DNA from: Acidobacteriota bacterium
GTDB taxonomy: Bacteria; Actinomycetota; Acidimicrobiia; Acidimicrobiales; Microtrichaceae
Length of the DNA: 64,000 bases
Assembly (NCBI GenBank): GCA_003577145.1
Contig: QEUP01000004.1
Location: 1 to 64,000 of the forward strand
Direction: 5' to 3'
Shown: piece after piece, positions 35,081 to 45,331 of the stretch
Layout of the letters: every line of letters begins with the position of its first letter
Position numbering within the stretch: position 1 is the first letter of the stretch
Position numbers and translations under genes: made by a program
The notes under the pieces: model-generated
Databases searched by the model: none
What the model was told of the DNA's origin: nothing
The model's input: the letters and a program-made list of their open reading frames with translations, nothing else

Positions 35081-36193
35081 TCACTTGAACGCCGACCGGA
35101 ACCGGGACATGAACCCGGATTCGGGCTCCCCGACCTCGTGCCCACGGATCTCAGCCAGTCGGGTGAGCAGCTCCACCTCCTCGTCGGAGAGGTCGGTCGG
35201 TGTATCGACCACGATCTCGACCTCGAGATCTCCTCGACCGCGACGTTCGAGATGGGGAACGCCCCGACCCCGAAACCGGAAGACCTGCCCCGTGGCGGTA
35301 CCTCGTGGGATCACCAGCTCCTCGGTGCCGTCAAGTGTCTCGAGCTCGACGATCGCCCCCAGAGCCGCCTGGGTCACCGGGATGTGCAAGCGGTGCCTCA
35401 AGGTGGAACCCGATCGTTCGAAACGGGGGTCTTCCTCCACCCTGACCTGCACATAGAGGTCGCCGGCGCCACCCCCTCGAAGACCCACCGCCCCCCGTCC
35501 GGTCAGTCGCAGCGTCGATCCGTTGTCGACTCCAGGGGGCACATCGACGGTCAGGGTCCTCTCCTCGACCACGCGGCCTTCACCCCGGCACTCCGGGCAC
35601 GGGGAGGCGATGACGGTCCCCTCGCCGCGGCACCCGCCGCACACCGAGGTCGTCATCATCTGGCCCAGCATCGACTGGCGCACCCTCGACACCTGGCCGG
35701 TGCCGCCGCACTGACGGCAGGACTCGACGGACGTGCCCGGTGCGGCTCCGGTCGCTTCACACGTGTCACAGCCGAGCGCGGTGCGAACGGTGACGTCGCT
35801 CTCGCAGCCGAACACGGCTTCTTCGAGCGTCAGCGTGGCTGCTACTTCGAGATCCGGACCGCGTTGCGGGCCCCTGCGAGCACGGGCGGCGCTGCTGCCG
35901 AAAGGACTGCCGCCACCGAAGAAGGCGTCGAAGATGCCGCCGAGATCGGATCCGAAGGGCGATCCACCGACGCGGGCCCCTTCGTCCTCACCGAACCGGT
36001 CGTAGTAAGCCCTTCGCTGCGGGTCGCTCAGCGTCTCGTAGGCCCTGGCCACCTCTTTGAACTCGGCCTCGGCAACCGGGTCGGGGTTGGTGTCGGGGTG
36101 GAGCTCACGGGCGCGGCGCCGGTACGCACGCTTGATCTCCTCGCTCGTCGCGTTGGGTGATACGCCGAGCAGCTCGTAGTAGTCGCCTGCCAT
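35081..36193 (-). CDS. dnaJ: Chaperone protein DnaJ
   Basis: This Hsp40 co-chaperone stimulates DnaK. The 370 residues include the J domain with HPD (RRARELHPDTNP), a Gly/Phe-rich region, four zinc-binding CxxCxGxG repeats of which the first is altered (CDTCEATG), and the C-terminal substrate domains. I use the ATG at 36193 with GAGGGG 5 nt upstream; the GTG two codons earlier overlaps the hrcA stop. Control comes with hrcA from the CIRCE-bearing promoter. Confidence 0.95.
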   Translation of the reverse strand: MAGDYYELLGVSPNATSEEIKRAYRRRARELHPDTNPDPVAEAEFKEVARAYETLSDPQRRAYYDRFGEDEGARVGGSPFGSDLGGIFDAFFGGGSPFGSSAARARRGPQRGPDLEVAATLTLEEAVFGCESDVTVRTALGCDTCEATGAAPGTSVESCRQCGGTGQVSRVRQSMLGQMMTTSVCGGCRGEGTVIASPCPECRGEGRVVEERTLTVDVPPGVDNGSTLRLTGRGAVGLRGGGAGDLYVQVRVEEDPRFERSGSTLRHRLHIPVTQAALGAIVELETLDGTEELVIPRGTATGQVFRFRGRGVPHLERRGRGDLEVEIVVDTPTDLSDEEVELLTRLAEIRGHEVGEPESGFMSRFRSAFK

Positions 36194-36195
36194 CC

Positions 36196-37194
36196 TCACC
36201 CCTCGCTGAGCGTCCTTCCGAGTCGCCGGCTCACGAGAGCGACGGCTGCAAGTGCCTCGGAGTAGTTCATGCGCGTCGGGCCGAGCAACCCGATTGTTCC
36301 GGCGTGCTCACCTTCGACCTCATAGGGCGCCACGACGAGGGCACACCCGGCAAGGGGCTCGACTCCTGTCTCGGTACCGATCGCCACCGTGAGCCCGCGG
36401 TCCAAGACGTCCTGGATGAGGCTCACCACAACCAGCTGTTGCTCGAGGATGTTGAGCACGTCGCGGATCGTCTCCACGGTCTCGAACGCCTCTGCCATGT
36501 GAGCGGCGCCATCGACGTAGAGCGCGGCGTGATCGTTCAGCGAGCAACGAACCGCTTCGAGCGCAGCCGCGGCGACGGTATCGACATCTTCGTTGCCCGT
36601 ACCGGGCAGAGAATCGACAAGACGCCGCACAGGGGTACCGACGAGGTGGGTCGAGAGAAGCGCCGTAACGGCCGCAGTGACCTCGTCCCCCACGTCGAGG
36701 ACTTCGATCGTGGGCTTGTGCACGACTCCCGACGACGTGACGAGGACGATCATGGTGACCGTCGATGTGAGCGGCACGAGCTGGACCGACCTGATCTGAG
36801 AGCGGTCACTACCTTCTTGCACGACGACCGCGGTGTTGTCGGTGATAGTCGAGAGCAGGTGCACGGTGCTCCTCAACATGTTCTCGAGCTCGCCGTGGGC
36901 GCGGGCGAAGAACGAGCGGACCTGCTGGCTCTGGGACAAGTCGAGCGAACCCCGGCCCTTCAGCGAGTCCACGAAGAAGCGGTAGCCCTTCTCGGTCGGC
37001 ACGCGACCAGCGCTGGTGTGAGGTTGGATCAGGTACCCGTCGGCTTCGAGGACAGCCATCTCGTTGCGAACCGTGGCCGAGGACACCCTCACGTCGGACG
37101 TGGCCACGACCGCGCCGGAACCGACCGGCTGGGCGGTCTCGATGTAGCGCTGGACCACGGCGCGCAGGATGGAGGACTTGCGATCGTCGAGCAT
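36196..37194 (-). CDS. hrcA: Heat-inducible transcription repressor HrcA
   Basis: HrcA binds CIRCE sites and represses chaperone genes. The 332 residues start MLDDRKSSILRAVVQRYI and contain the winged helix (VSSATVRNEMAVLEADGYL, then HTSAGRVPTEKGYRFFVD) and the GAF-like dimer domain (EGEHAGTIGLLGPTRMNY). No Shine-Dalgarno sequence precedes the ATG, and a -10 element lies only about 15 bp away, so the message is probably near leaderless. An imperfect CIRCE covers this promoter. Confidence 0.95.
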   Translation of the reverse strand: MLDDRKSSILRAVVQRYIETAQPVGSGAVVATSDVRVSSATVRNEMAVLEADGYLIQPHTSAGRVPTEKGYRFFVDSLKGRGSLDLSQSQQVRSFFARAHGELENMLRSTVHLLSTITDNTAVVVQEGSDRSQIRSVQLVPLTSTVTMIVLVTSSGVVHKPTIEVLDVGDEVTAAVTALLSTHLVGTPVRRLVDSLPGTGNEDVDTVAAAALEAVRCSLNDHAALYVDGAAHMAEAFETVETIRDVLNILEQQLVVVSLIQDVLDRGLTVAIGTETGVEPLAGCALVVAPYEVEGEHAGTIGLLGPTRMNYSEALAAVALVSRRLGRTLSEG

Positions 37195-37198
37195 AGGC

Positions 37199-37225
37199 CT
37201 GGCACTCGATGATACCGACTGCTAA
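37199..37225. promoter_or_regulatory. CIRCE operator of hrcA-dnaJ
   Basis: CTGGCACTC (37199-37207), 9 bp spacer, GACTGCTAA (37217-37225). The consensus is TTAGCACTC-N9-GAGTGCTAA, so the arms have two and one mismatches and the spacing is exact. On the minus strand TATCAT (37214-37209) in the spacer is a good -10 for hrcA, so bound HrcA would block RNA polymerase. The start codon lies 4 bp beyond the left arm. Confidence 0.75.
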
Positions 37226-37248
37226 CGCCGCTGCGCCCGCCACCGGTT

Positions 37249-39036
<1,788 letters not shown>

Positions 39037-39338
39037 TTCGCCGCCGACGGTACCAAGCTGCACGCCCAACCCAAAACGGCACGGCCCCGCGCCACCTGCG
39101 GTGGCGCCCGGCCAGCACGGCTGCGGAGCCAGGGGCGAAGCCGCGGGAGCCTCAGAACCCGATGGCGAAGCCCGCGCCAACTACCGCCCCGGTGGGTGCA
39201 GCCGGTACAGTCGACCGGTCAGTTCCAGTCGTCGCCGAGGCGACGCGCTGCGAAGCCTGCGGCGCAGCCGCGGGAGCCTCAGAACCGGATGGCGAAGTCC
39301 GCGCCGCCTGCAGTGGCGCCATGTGAGAGAGTTCAACC
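39037..39338. repeat. Dispersed GC-rich repeat between lepA and rpsT
   Basis: This 302 bp gap between divergent lepA and rpsT holds modules of the palindromic repeat. A perfect hairpin GCGCCACC-TGC-GGTGGCGC is at 39089-39107 and an imperfect one, GCGCCGCC-TGC-AGTGGCGC, at about 39301-39319. Between them the phrase GCGGGAGCCTCAGAACC, followed by GATGGCGAAG, occurs twice (near 39145 and 39265). These match phrases in the array at the window start. The rpsT promoter must lie here too but no clear -10/-35 is visible. Confidence 0.75.
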
Positions 39339-39611
39339 GTGGCCAACATCAAGAGCCAGATCAAACGCAACCGTCAGAACGAGATGCAGCGACGGCGCAA
39401 CCGTACGGTGCGCTCGGAGCTCAAGACGCGCGTCAACGCGGCTCTGGCCGCTGCCGCAGCCGGCGACGACGACGTGGACGACAAGCTCAGGCTGGCCCTC
39501 CGGTGCGTCGACAAGGCGACCGCGAGGGGTGTGATCCACAAGAACCAGGCAGCCCGGCGCAAGAGCCGTCTCACCCGGCAGATCTCGCGCATCCGGTCCC
39601 AGCAGGACTGA
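39339..39611 (+). CDS. rpsT: 30S ribosomal protein S20
   Basis: This small basic ribosomal protein of 90 residues starts at GTG (VANIKSQIKRNRQNEMQRRR) and contains the family pattern DKATARGVIHKNQAARRKSR. A GAGAGAG stretch a few bases upstream is the likely ribosome site. It is divergent from lepA and nearly abuts the convergent holA, its usual neighbour. Confidence 0.95.
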   Translation: MANIKSQIKRNRQNEMQRRRNRTVRSELKTRVNAALAAAAAGDDDVDDKLRLALRCVDKATARGVIHKNQAARRKSRLTRQISRIRSQQD

Positions 39612-39619
39612 AGCCACTA

Positions 39620-40612
39620 CTAACGCCGGGCGAGGCGGGCGAGGCGGGCCACCAGCAGCTCCATCACCAACTCCGGCGTCAGCCCCGACCCGCCACGCAC
39701 GTCGAGGTCGGCCCGGGCGAGAAGTCCGATGGCGGCGGCGAGCCCGTCGCTACCGAGACGGCGACCCTGTTCGAGCGCCTTCTTCGCCGGGAACGTCGAG
39801 CCCTTGATACCCAGGACCTCAGCGGCCGCCTTCTCCCCGGCGGCGTTGACGCCGTCGAGTCTCAGCATCCGCTCGTAGTGCGTCTGCAGCGTCGCCAGCA
39901 CCTGCAGCACGTGGCGACCACCCGCCCCCATCAGGCGGTGAAGGGTCACGAGCGCCCCAGGGATGTCACCACCGTCGATTGCATCGGTCAGATCCCACGG
40001 GGGCACGGAGCCCGCCTCACCGATGAAGGGCTCGAGATCTTCCGAATCGAGCTTCGCGCCCGTCCCGTAGGCGCTCTCCAGCACGGCCAGGACTCCCTGC
40101 AACCGATCGAGATCCTCGCCGAGCGTGTCGCCGAGCAACCGCTTGGCCCCGGTGGTCAGGGTCAGCCCGGACGCCTCCGCCTGCTCGCTCAACCACGCCT
40201 GGCGGGCCCGGCCGGTGGGAATCCGTGTCTCGTGCGTCTCTCCTCCGGCCGACTTGATGGCCTCGGCCAGCTTCTTGGGCACCGCTGCCGTCCGTGTCTG
40301 GCTTCCGGCCCGCTGCCATACCAGAACCACGCTGGTGGTGGGCAACGGCTCGGCTAGGTAGTCGACGAGTGGTGTGACCATCTCTGCTGTCGAGAACCGT
40401 GCGGCGCCGCGCGCTATCACGACTCTCTTGGCGCTGAGGAACGGGGGAGTCTGCGCGGCGTCGACCACCGCCGCCAACTCGTAGTCCTCGCCGTCATAGT
40501 CGTCGACGACGAGGTCGCGATCCTCTGTACCCACCAGATCACCCACCAGCGCCTGAACTGCCTGGGACACGAGAGTGGGATCATCACCCTTCAGCAGATG
40601 GATGGGTGCCAC
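39620..40612 (-). CDS. holA: DNA polymerase III subunit delta
   Basis: The delta subunit opens the sliding clamp in the clamp-loader complex. The 330 residues begin IHLLKGDDPTLVSQAVQAL and keep the family's AAA-like fold, with RVVIARGAARF in domain I and the C-terminal collar region. It lies 1 bp after the FolP-like gene and is the last gene of the comEA-comEC-holA run. Confidence 0.9.
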   Translation of the reverse strand: MAPIHLLKGDDPTLVSQAVQALVGDLVGTEDRDLVVDDYDGEDYELAAVVDAAQTPPFLSAKRVVIARGAARFSTAEMVTPLVDYLAEPLPTTSVVLVWQRAGSQTRTAAVPKKLAEAIKSAGGETHETRIPTGRARQAWLSEQAEASGLTLTTGAKRLLGDTLGEDLDRLQGVLAVLESAYGTGAKLDSEDLEPFIGEAGSVPPWDLTDAIDGGDIPGALVTLHRLMGAGGRHVLQVLATLQTHYERMLRLDGVNAAGEKAAAEVLGIKGSTFPAKKALEQGRRLGSDGLAAAIGLLARADLDVRGGSGLTPELVMELLVARLARLARR

Positions 40613-40613
40613 C

Positions 40614-41474
40614 TCAGAGCCGGCTCTCGTCCAGACGATGTTCGAGCACCGCCGCCATCACGTCGGCAACACGACGGGCGCTGCGCACATCGTGGGCCCT
40701 CAGGACACGGCACCCCAGGGCAATGCCCAGCGAATGAGCAGCGCACGTCACCTCACGACGGTCCTCCACCGCGGTGCCGGTCACCCACCCGAGGAAGCGC
40801 TTGTTCGACGCCGACAGAAACGTCGGAAAGCCCAGTGCCGCCAGACGGTCCGAGGTCTGAAGAAGCGCCAAGGACTGCGCCTCGGTCTTGCCGAGGTCGA
40901 GGCCGTCGTCGAGCATGATCCTCTCGCGGGGGATGCCTGCCTCCAGGGCGAGCTCGGCCTTTTGGCGGAGGAAGCCTCGAACCTCGGCCAGCATGTCGTC
41001 GTATTCGGGCTCGGGGTCCGGGACCCGCGGGGCGAGCCTGATGTGGGTGGCTATCACAGAAGCGCCGGCGCGTGCGCAGACCGCCAGGTATTCGGGGTCG
41101 GCGAAACCGCTTATGTCGTTGCCCACCACTGCGCCCCTGGCGAAGGCCTCCTCGGCGACCTTGGAACGCCAAGTGTCAACCGACAGAGGCAGATCGAAGC
41201 GAGCCCGCAATGCCTCGATGGCCGGCAACACCCGATCCAGCTCCTCTTGCTCGCTCACCTCGGGTCCCGGCCCGGCCTTGACCCCGCCCACGTCCAGCAG
41301 ATCAGCCCCCTCGGTCACGAGCACCTCGGCGCGGGCGAGAAACGCGTCGAAATCCCAGTAGCTGCCCTGGTCGAAGAACGAGTCCGGTGTCCGGTTGAGG
41401 ATCCCCATGACGAGCGACCTGGTCGTGATGTCGAACGACAGCGATCCGAGCGCGACGTCCACACCCCCGAACAC
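40614..41474 (-). CDS. Dihydropteroate synthase homologue (FolP2 type)
   Basis: The 286-residue TIM-barrel protein of the DHPS family opens VMGILNRTPDSFFDQGSY. The second signature is DVGGVKAGPG, as in mycobacterial FolP2, instead of the usual DIGGESTRPG of true DHPS. The mycobacterial FolP2 type is reported not to act as DHPS, so folate synthesis is doubtful here. DLGKTEAQSLALLQ and FLSASNKRFLGWV complete the barrel. It sits between comEC and holA, an unusual place for a folate gene. Confidence 0.85.
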   Translation of the reverse strand: MFGGVDVALGSLSFDITTRSLVMGILNRTPDSFFDQGSYWDFDAFLARAEVLVTEGADLLDVGGVKAGPGPEVSEQEELDRVLPAIEALRARFDLPLSVDTWRSKVAEEAFARGAVVGNDISGFADPEYLAVCARAGASVIATHIRLAPRVPDPEPEYDDMLAEVRGFLRQKAELALEAGIPRERIMLDDGLDLGKTEAQSLALLQTSDRLAALGFPTFLSASNKRFLGWVTGTAVEDRREVTCAAHSLGIALGCRVLRAHDVRSARRVADVMAAVLEHRLDESRL

Positions 41475-41517
41475 TAGCCCTGATCATTCACGGGCTCGCG
41501 CGAGCAGCCCGCCGCTG

Positions 41518-43314
41518 TCAGCCTCCACAACGCTCTTCAGAGGCCGGCCCTGCACTCACCTGCAGGTCAGGCTCCACGGCGTCGATCGCCACTACAGTCC
41601 CGCCGACGCGGGCACAGCCCACTGCCGGGACGACGGCTCCTCGGACCAAGCTGCCCTGCGGGACCAGCACCACCCCCACCTCCATCGCCTCGCGGAGCTG
41701 ATGGACCAACTCGCCGGATCGCCCTTCCGGCTTCGTCACGACAAGCATGTCGATGCGCCTGCTACGGCTGGCCACCAGCGCCGACACCGCCTCGGCTGCG
41801 CTCGTAACCACCGGGTCGACGGTGACCACCACCACGTCCTCTACGCGATACACGACCACGCCGGGGGCCGGTGAGCGCTCGACGTGGCCGCCGATCGCTT
41901 CGCTGACGACGGGGGACACCAGAACGCTGACCGCGATGACTGCTCCCGTGGCGTTGATGAACCTCCTGCCCCGGACACCATCCCGGGCACCGACCACGAG
42001 CAGCAGGGCAGCAGCGGCGACCACGACCAGGTGACCCGCATCCAGCACACCCAGGGGTAGCGCACCTGACCACGAGGCCACACTGTCTATCCACCAGGTG
42101 AGGACCCGTGTGGGCAGGTGCAGCAGGGCGGCCGCAGGGGCGCCGGCGAGGCCCGCCAGCAGGCCGCCAGTGAGACCCCAGGCCATCATCGCCCCCGCAG
42201 CGGGACCGGCCAGGAGGTTGGCGGGCAGCGAGGCGAGCGGTATCGATCCGAAGGCAGGGATCATGAAGGGCGCCACTCCCACCTGGGCAGCCAGGGTCAC
42301 CGACAGCGGGTCCTTCAAGAACCCGGGCCCGGGCAGGCGCTCGGCCAGGCGCCGGCTGAGCAGGACGATGCCGGCTGAGGCACCCACGGAGAGCCGGAAG
42401 CCGAGCGAGTGCACGAGGAAGGGATCGACGAGGACGACGATCACCACCGCCAGGGCGAGTAGCCGGACAGAGGAGGCAGGACGCCCCAACAGCGACGCCG
42501 TGGTCGCCAGACCGGCCATGACGGTGGCCCGCAGGACCGAGGGCTCGAAGCGGGTGATGAGGGCGAAGAACGCCAGCACCGCCAGCGCAGTTGCCCATCT
42601 GGCGCGCAGTGGAAGACGCAACAGCAACGGCCGGGTGACCGCTAGCACGAACGCCACGTTCTGACCCGAGACGGCCAGGAGATGCGTGAGCCCGGCGGCG
42701 CGGAACGAGGCGGCGGTAGCCGCGGACTGGAATCGATCGTCACCTACGACCAGACCGGTGAACAACGATTGCGTGTCGGGATCCAGTGACTCCGCACCGC
42801 TCACGAGCAACCGGCGCAACCGGTTCGCGAGCCGCTCTGCAAGGCCGCCGGCACCGGCAGAACGCGCTTGCGTCACTTCGATCTCCCCGACGACGTGGCG
42901 GGTGACCAGCCAGGTCTGCTCGGGTCGCAGTGGCCCGGCACTCCCCTCTATCTCGACCACCTCCCCGGCCAGCATCCCTCGCAGGACCCCACCGGCCGGC
43001 CCGAACGCCACGGCCTCGTAACGCCGGCCATCCAGGCGGATCTCGGTGATAACCGCCTCGCCGCGGGTCTCGGGATCCCCGGTCAGGGTGGCGCTGCCTG
43101 AGACAGGGCCCTGAACGCCGCCGCTCGTACCCTCCCACGCCAGCACCGACAGGGAGGACGACATCAACAGCAGCGCGAACGCCAGCAGCAGAGGCTTTCG
43201 CCAGAGGTATGTCGCGACCACGGCGGCGACCGCCGGCACGAGGGGCACCGGGGCGGTGATCCAAGCGCCGAGAACGGCTGCGACGGCGGCTACGACCGCC
43301 TGCCGGTCCGACAT
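41518..43314 (-). CDS. comEC: ComEC/Rec2 DNA-uptake channel protein
   Basis: ComEC forms the membrane channel for single-stranded DNA entry. The 598 residues have N-terminal spans, an OB-like extracytoplasmic part (AVAFGPAGGVLRGMLAG), and the competence domain with GLTHLLAVSGQNVAFVLAV. The C-terminal part keeps beta strands but has no HxHxDH metal motif, so the metallo-beta-lactamase nuclease domain is degenerate or truncated. It follows comEA by 9 bp. Confidence 0.88.
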   Translation of the reverse strand: MSDRQAVVAAVAAVLGAWITAPVPLVPAVAAVVATYLWRKPLLLAFALLLMSSSLSVLAWEGTSGGVQGPVSGSATLTGDPETRGEAVITEIRLDGRRYEAVAFGPAGGVLRGMLAGEVVEIEGSAGPLRPEQTWLVTRHVVGEIEVTQARSAGAGGLAERLANRLRRLLVSGAESLDPDTQSLFTGLVVGDDRFQSAATAASFRAAGLTHLLAVSGQNVAFVLAVTRPLLLRLPLRARWATALAVLAFFALITRFEPSVLRATVMAGLATTASLLGRPASSVRLLALAVVIVVLVDPFLVHSLGFRLSVGASAGIVLLSRRLAERLPGPGFLKDPLSVTLAAQVGVAPFMIPAFGSIPLASLPANLLAGPAAGAMMAWGLTGGLLAGLAGAPAAALLHLPTRVLTWWIDSVASWSGALPLGVLDAGHLVVVAAAALLLVVGARDGVRGRRFINATGAVIAVSVLVSPVVSEAIGGHVERSPAPGVVVYRVEDVVVVTVDPVVTSAAEAVSALVASRSRRIDMLVVTKPEGRSGELVHQLREAMEVGVVLVPQGSLVRGAVVPAVGCARVGGTVVAIDAVEPDLQVSAGPASEERCGG

Positions 43315-43323
43315 GGGTCGAGC

Positions 43324-44088
43324 TCAGACCCGGACCTTGTCGCGCAGCTGCGCCATCTTCGCGTCGCCGATCCCACGCACCTCGAGGAGCTCCTCGACGG
43401 AACGGAACGGGCCCACCGATTCGCGGTAGTCGATGATTGCCTCGGCGGTGGTCGGGCCCACGCCCGGAAGCTCCTCCAGCTCGGAAGCCGATGCGGTGTT
43501 CAGGTCGACTGCCTGTTCGGCTCCGCCCTGTTCGACCTCACCCTGAGCCGTCGACCCCTCGGCCGGCACTGGCATCTCCTCGCCCACAGCCGGTATGTAG
43601 TGGCGGCTGCCATCGACGAGGAGCTGGGCGAGGTTCACACGGGCCGGATCTGCCTGCGGGGTCAGGCCACCCGCCATCTCCACGGCGTCTGACAGACGGC
43701 CGCCCTTTCGGACCACGTAGACGCCGGGGTGGGCTACCGCGCCGGCGACGTGCACGACGGGTTCGGCGTCGGCTTCCTCCTCCCCGCCGGGAGGCACGCT
43801 GGTAGGTGTCACTGTCGGTATGGCAACCTCCGCGGGCTCGCCGGGGCGCAACAGCAGGTACGCACCGACCGCTGCGAGCAGCGCCACGACGAGGAACGCG
43901 CCGAGGAGACGGGTGGGTGACGAGCTCAGGCCCTGCAGCGTGTCGTCGAGGCGCTGGCGAAGCGAGGGCTGGGGTTCGGGCCGCAACAGCCCGTCGAGGT
44001 CCGGGCCGAGTAGATCTTCCGGGCCTACCGGCCCGGGTACTTCGTCTCCGGGCGCGTTCGGTGGCAAGGGTGAGGCTTTGGAGGACAT
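43324..44088 (-). CDS. comEA: ComEA-like DNA receptor
   Basis: The 254-residue protein has an N-terminal cytoplasmic stretch, one membrane span (LLGAFLVVALLAAVGAYLLL), an SLBB domain (VHVAGAVAHPGVYVVRKGG) and a C-terminal helix-hairpin-helix pair (VDLNTASASELEELPGVGPT, then VRGIGDAKMAQL). It binds incoming DNA and passes it to ComEC, encoded 9 bp downstream. Confidence 0.92.
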   Translation of the reverse strand: MSSKASPLPPNAPGDEVPGPVGPEDLLGPDLDGLLRPEPQPSLRQRLDDTLQGLSSSPTRLLGAFLVVALLAAVGAYLLLRPGEPAEVAIPTVTPTSVPPGGEEEADAEPVVHVAGAVAHPGVYVVRKGGRLSDAVEMAGGLTPQADPARVNLAQLLVDGSRHYIPAVGEEMPVPAEGSTAQGEVEQGGAEQAVDLNTASASELEELPGVGPTTAEAIIDYRESVGPFRSVEELLEVRGIGDAKMAQLRDKVRV

Positions 44089-44141
44089 GACACCCCCTGG
44101 GGGCGCGAGGCGGCTACAGGGGGAAGGGAACCGACCGGATC

Positions 44142-44486
44142 TTACCAGTCAGATGGCTGCGAAGCAGCGGGTACCCCAGCACCCGGCGGCGCAGCCCGCG
44201 CCTCCCACTCCGCCTGGCATTCGAGGGGGATCCGCCGATAGGCCGCCCAGTGCGGGTAGCCCCGCAGACGCCAGGCGAAGTAGGAACCGAGATACCGGAG
44301 CACGAAACCGATCAGGCCCAGCTCGCGCCACTGGCGGACATGGACCAGCTCGTGGCGCAACAACTGGTCCGAGCCCACGCCTTGCCGGCGCATGGAGATG
44401 AAAGAGCCCAAGGTGATCGCGGTGGCACCGGGCGGGACCGGCCCTCCCACCAGCAGGGTGTACCCGTCCCGCCGGTGGATCTCCAT
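44142..44486 (-). CDS. Small HExxH-containing protein of unknown function
   Basis: The 114-residue protein contains HELVHVRQWRELG near the middle, an HExxH zinc motif followed by a Gln, as in small DUF4157-like or M56-like proteins. A hydrophobic stretch (LIGFVLRYLGSYFAW) suggests membrane association. The C-terminal 15 or so residues (PPGAGVPAASQPSDW) are encoded by a segment that matches the dispersed repeat. It starts 9 bp after the thioredoxin stop. Peptidase activity is unproven. Confidence 0.65.
   Translation of the reverse strand: MEIHRRDGYTLLVGGPVPPGATAITLGSFISMRRQGVGSDQLLRHELVHVRQWRELGLIGFVLRYLGSYFAWRLRGYPHWAAYRRIPLECQAEWEARAAPPGAGVPAASQPSDW
44157..44202. repeat. Repeat fragment inside the 3' end of the HExxH gene
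   Basis: AAGCAGCGGGTACCCCAG and the following ACCCG and GGCG match the repeat unit at 10-40 almost exactly (there AGCAGCGGGTACCCCAG, then AACCCGATGGCG). It encodes the C-terminal tail of the HExxH gene on the minus strand. The fragment has no full hairpin. Confidence 0.6.
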
Positions 44487-44495
44487 CGCGGCGGC

Positions 44496-45203
44496 TCAAT
44501 ACAGGACCGAGGTGAGAGCACGGCGGTACTCAGCGGTGCGGGCATCCTCCTCGCCGAGTACCTCCAGGAGGTCGAGGAACTCCTGTCGAGCCTCGTCATC
44601 GTCCTTGACCCGGGTCAACAGCTCGTCGAGTCTTGCCTCCACGTCACCAAGGGTCTCCTGACCGCCGGTTCGGGCGACGGCCGCGAGGTGACGGGCCCGC
44701 TCAGAGCCAGGGAAGCTCGCCAGCAATCCCAGTGCCTCCTCGGCTCGATCGCTCTGGAGGAGCAGTTCGGCCAGAGCCAGGGCAACCTCTTCGTTGTCAC
44801 GCTCGAGCGCGAGCGCAGAGCGCAGCGATTCCTCGTCGCCCAGAGCGAGAAGCCGCTTGACCTCGGTCTGCTCCTCGGTGGGAACCAGCTTGTCCACGAA
44901 CGCCTGGACTACGTTCTCGGGTTGGGCGCCGACGAACCCGTCGACGACCCGCCCATCACTGAGCGCGTAGACGGCGGGTATTCCCTGGACGCGGAAGGTC
45001 GCCGCCGCTCCGGGGTTCTCGTCCACGTTGATCTTGGCGAGGACGACCTGGCCGGCGGTGGCTTCGACAACCTTCTCCAAGATCGGTGTGAGCTGTCGGC
45101 ACGGACCGCACCACGGTGCCCACAGGTCGACCACAACGGGCAGCTCTTTGGACTTGGCGACTATCTCGGCCTCGAACGTCGCGTCGGTTACTTCAACAGC
45201 CAT
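44496..45203 (-). CDS. Thioredoxin with TPR-like C-terminal domain (YbbN/CnoX type)
   Basis: The 235 residues have an N-terminal thioredoxin domain with the intact active site WCGPC (31-35) and cis-Pro in GIPAVYAL, and a helical domain from about residue 110 that resembles the TPR-like part of YbbN/CnoX (LALERDNEEVALALAELLLQ). The ATG at 45203 has AGGAG just upstream; the longer frame is rejected. Such proteins combine redox and chaperone-holdase roles. It is divergent from the APH-fold gene. Confidence 0.9.
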   Translation of the reverse strand: MAVEVTDATFEAEIVAKSKELPVVVDLWAPWCGPCRQLTPILEKVVEATAGQVVLAKINVDENPGAAATFRVQGIPAVYALSDGRVVDGFVGAQPENVVQAFVDKLVPTEEQTEVKRLLALGDEESLRSALALERDNEEVALALAELLLQSDRAEEALGLLASFPGSERARHLAAVARTGGQETLGDVEARLDELLTRVKDDDEARQEFLDLLEVLGEEDARTAEYRRALTSVLY

Positions 45204-45331
45204 CGCTCCTGTCCAACAAGGTCGGGTCTTCTCGGATTCCGGAGACAACAGTGTACGGCAGCAGTCACCTGATCGAGGACCCGGTCACGGCGGAGGCTAC
45301 GGTTGGGAACGAGCAACAAGGGAGGGTCCTC

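Noticed and set aside
39037-39180. N-terminal extension of LepA
   Set aside because: The extra residues lie in the palindromic repeat; the family start is at GTG 39036.
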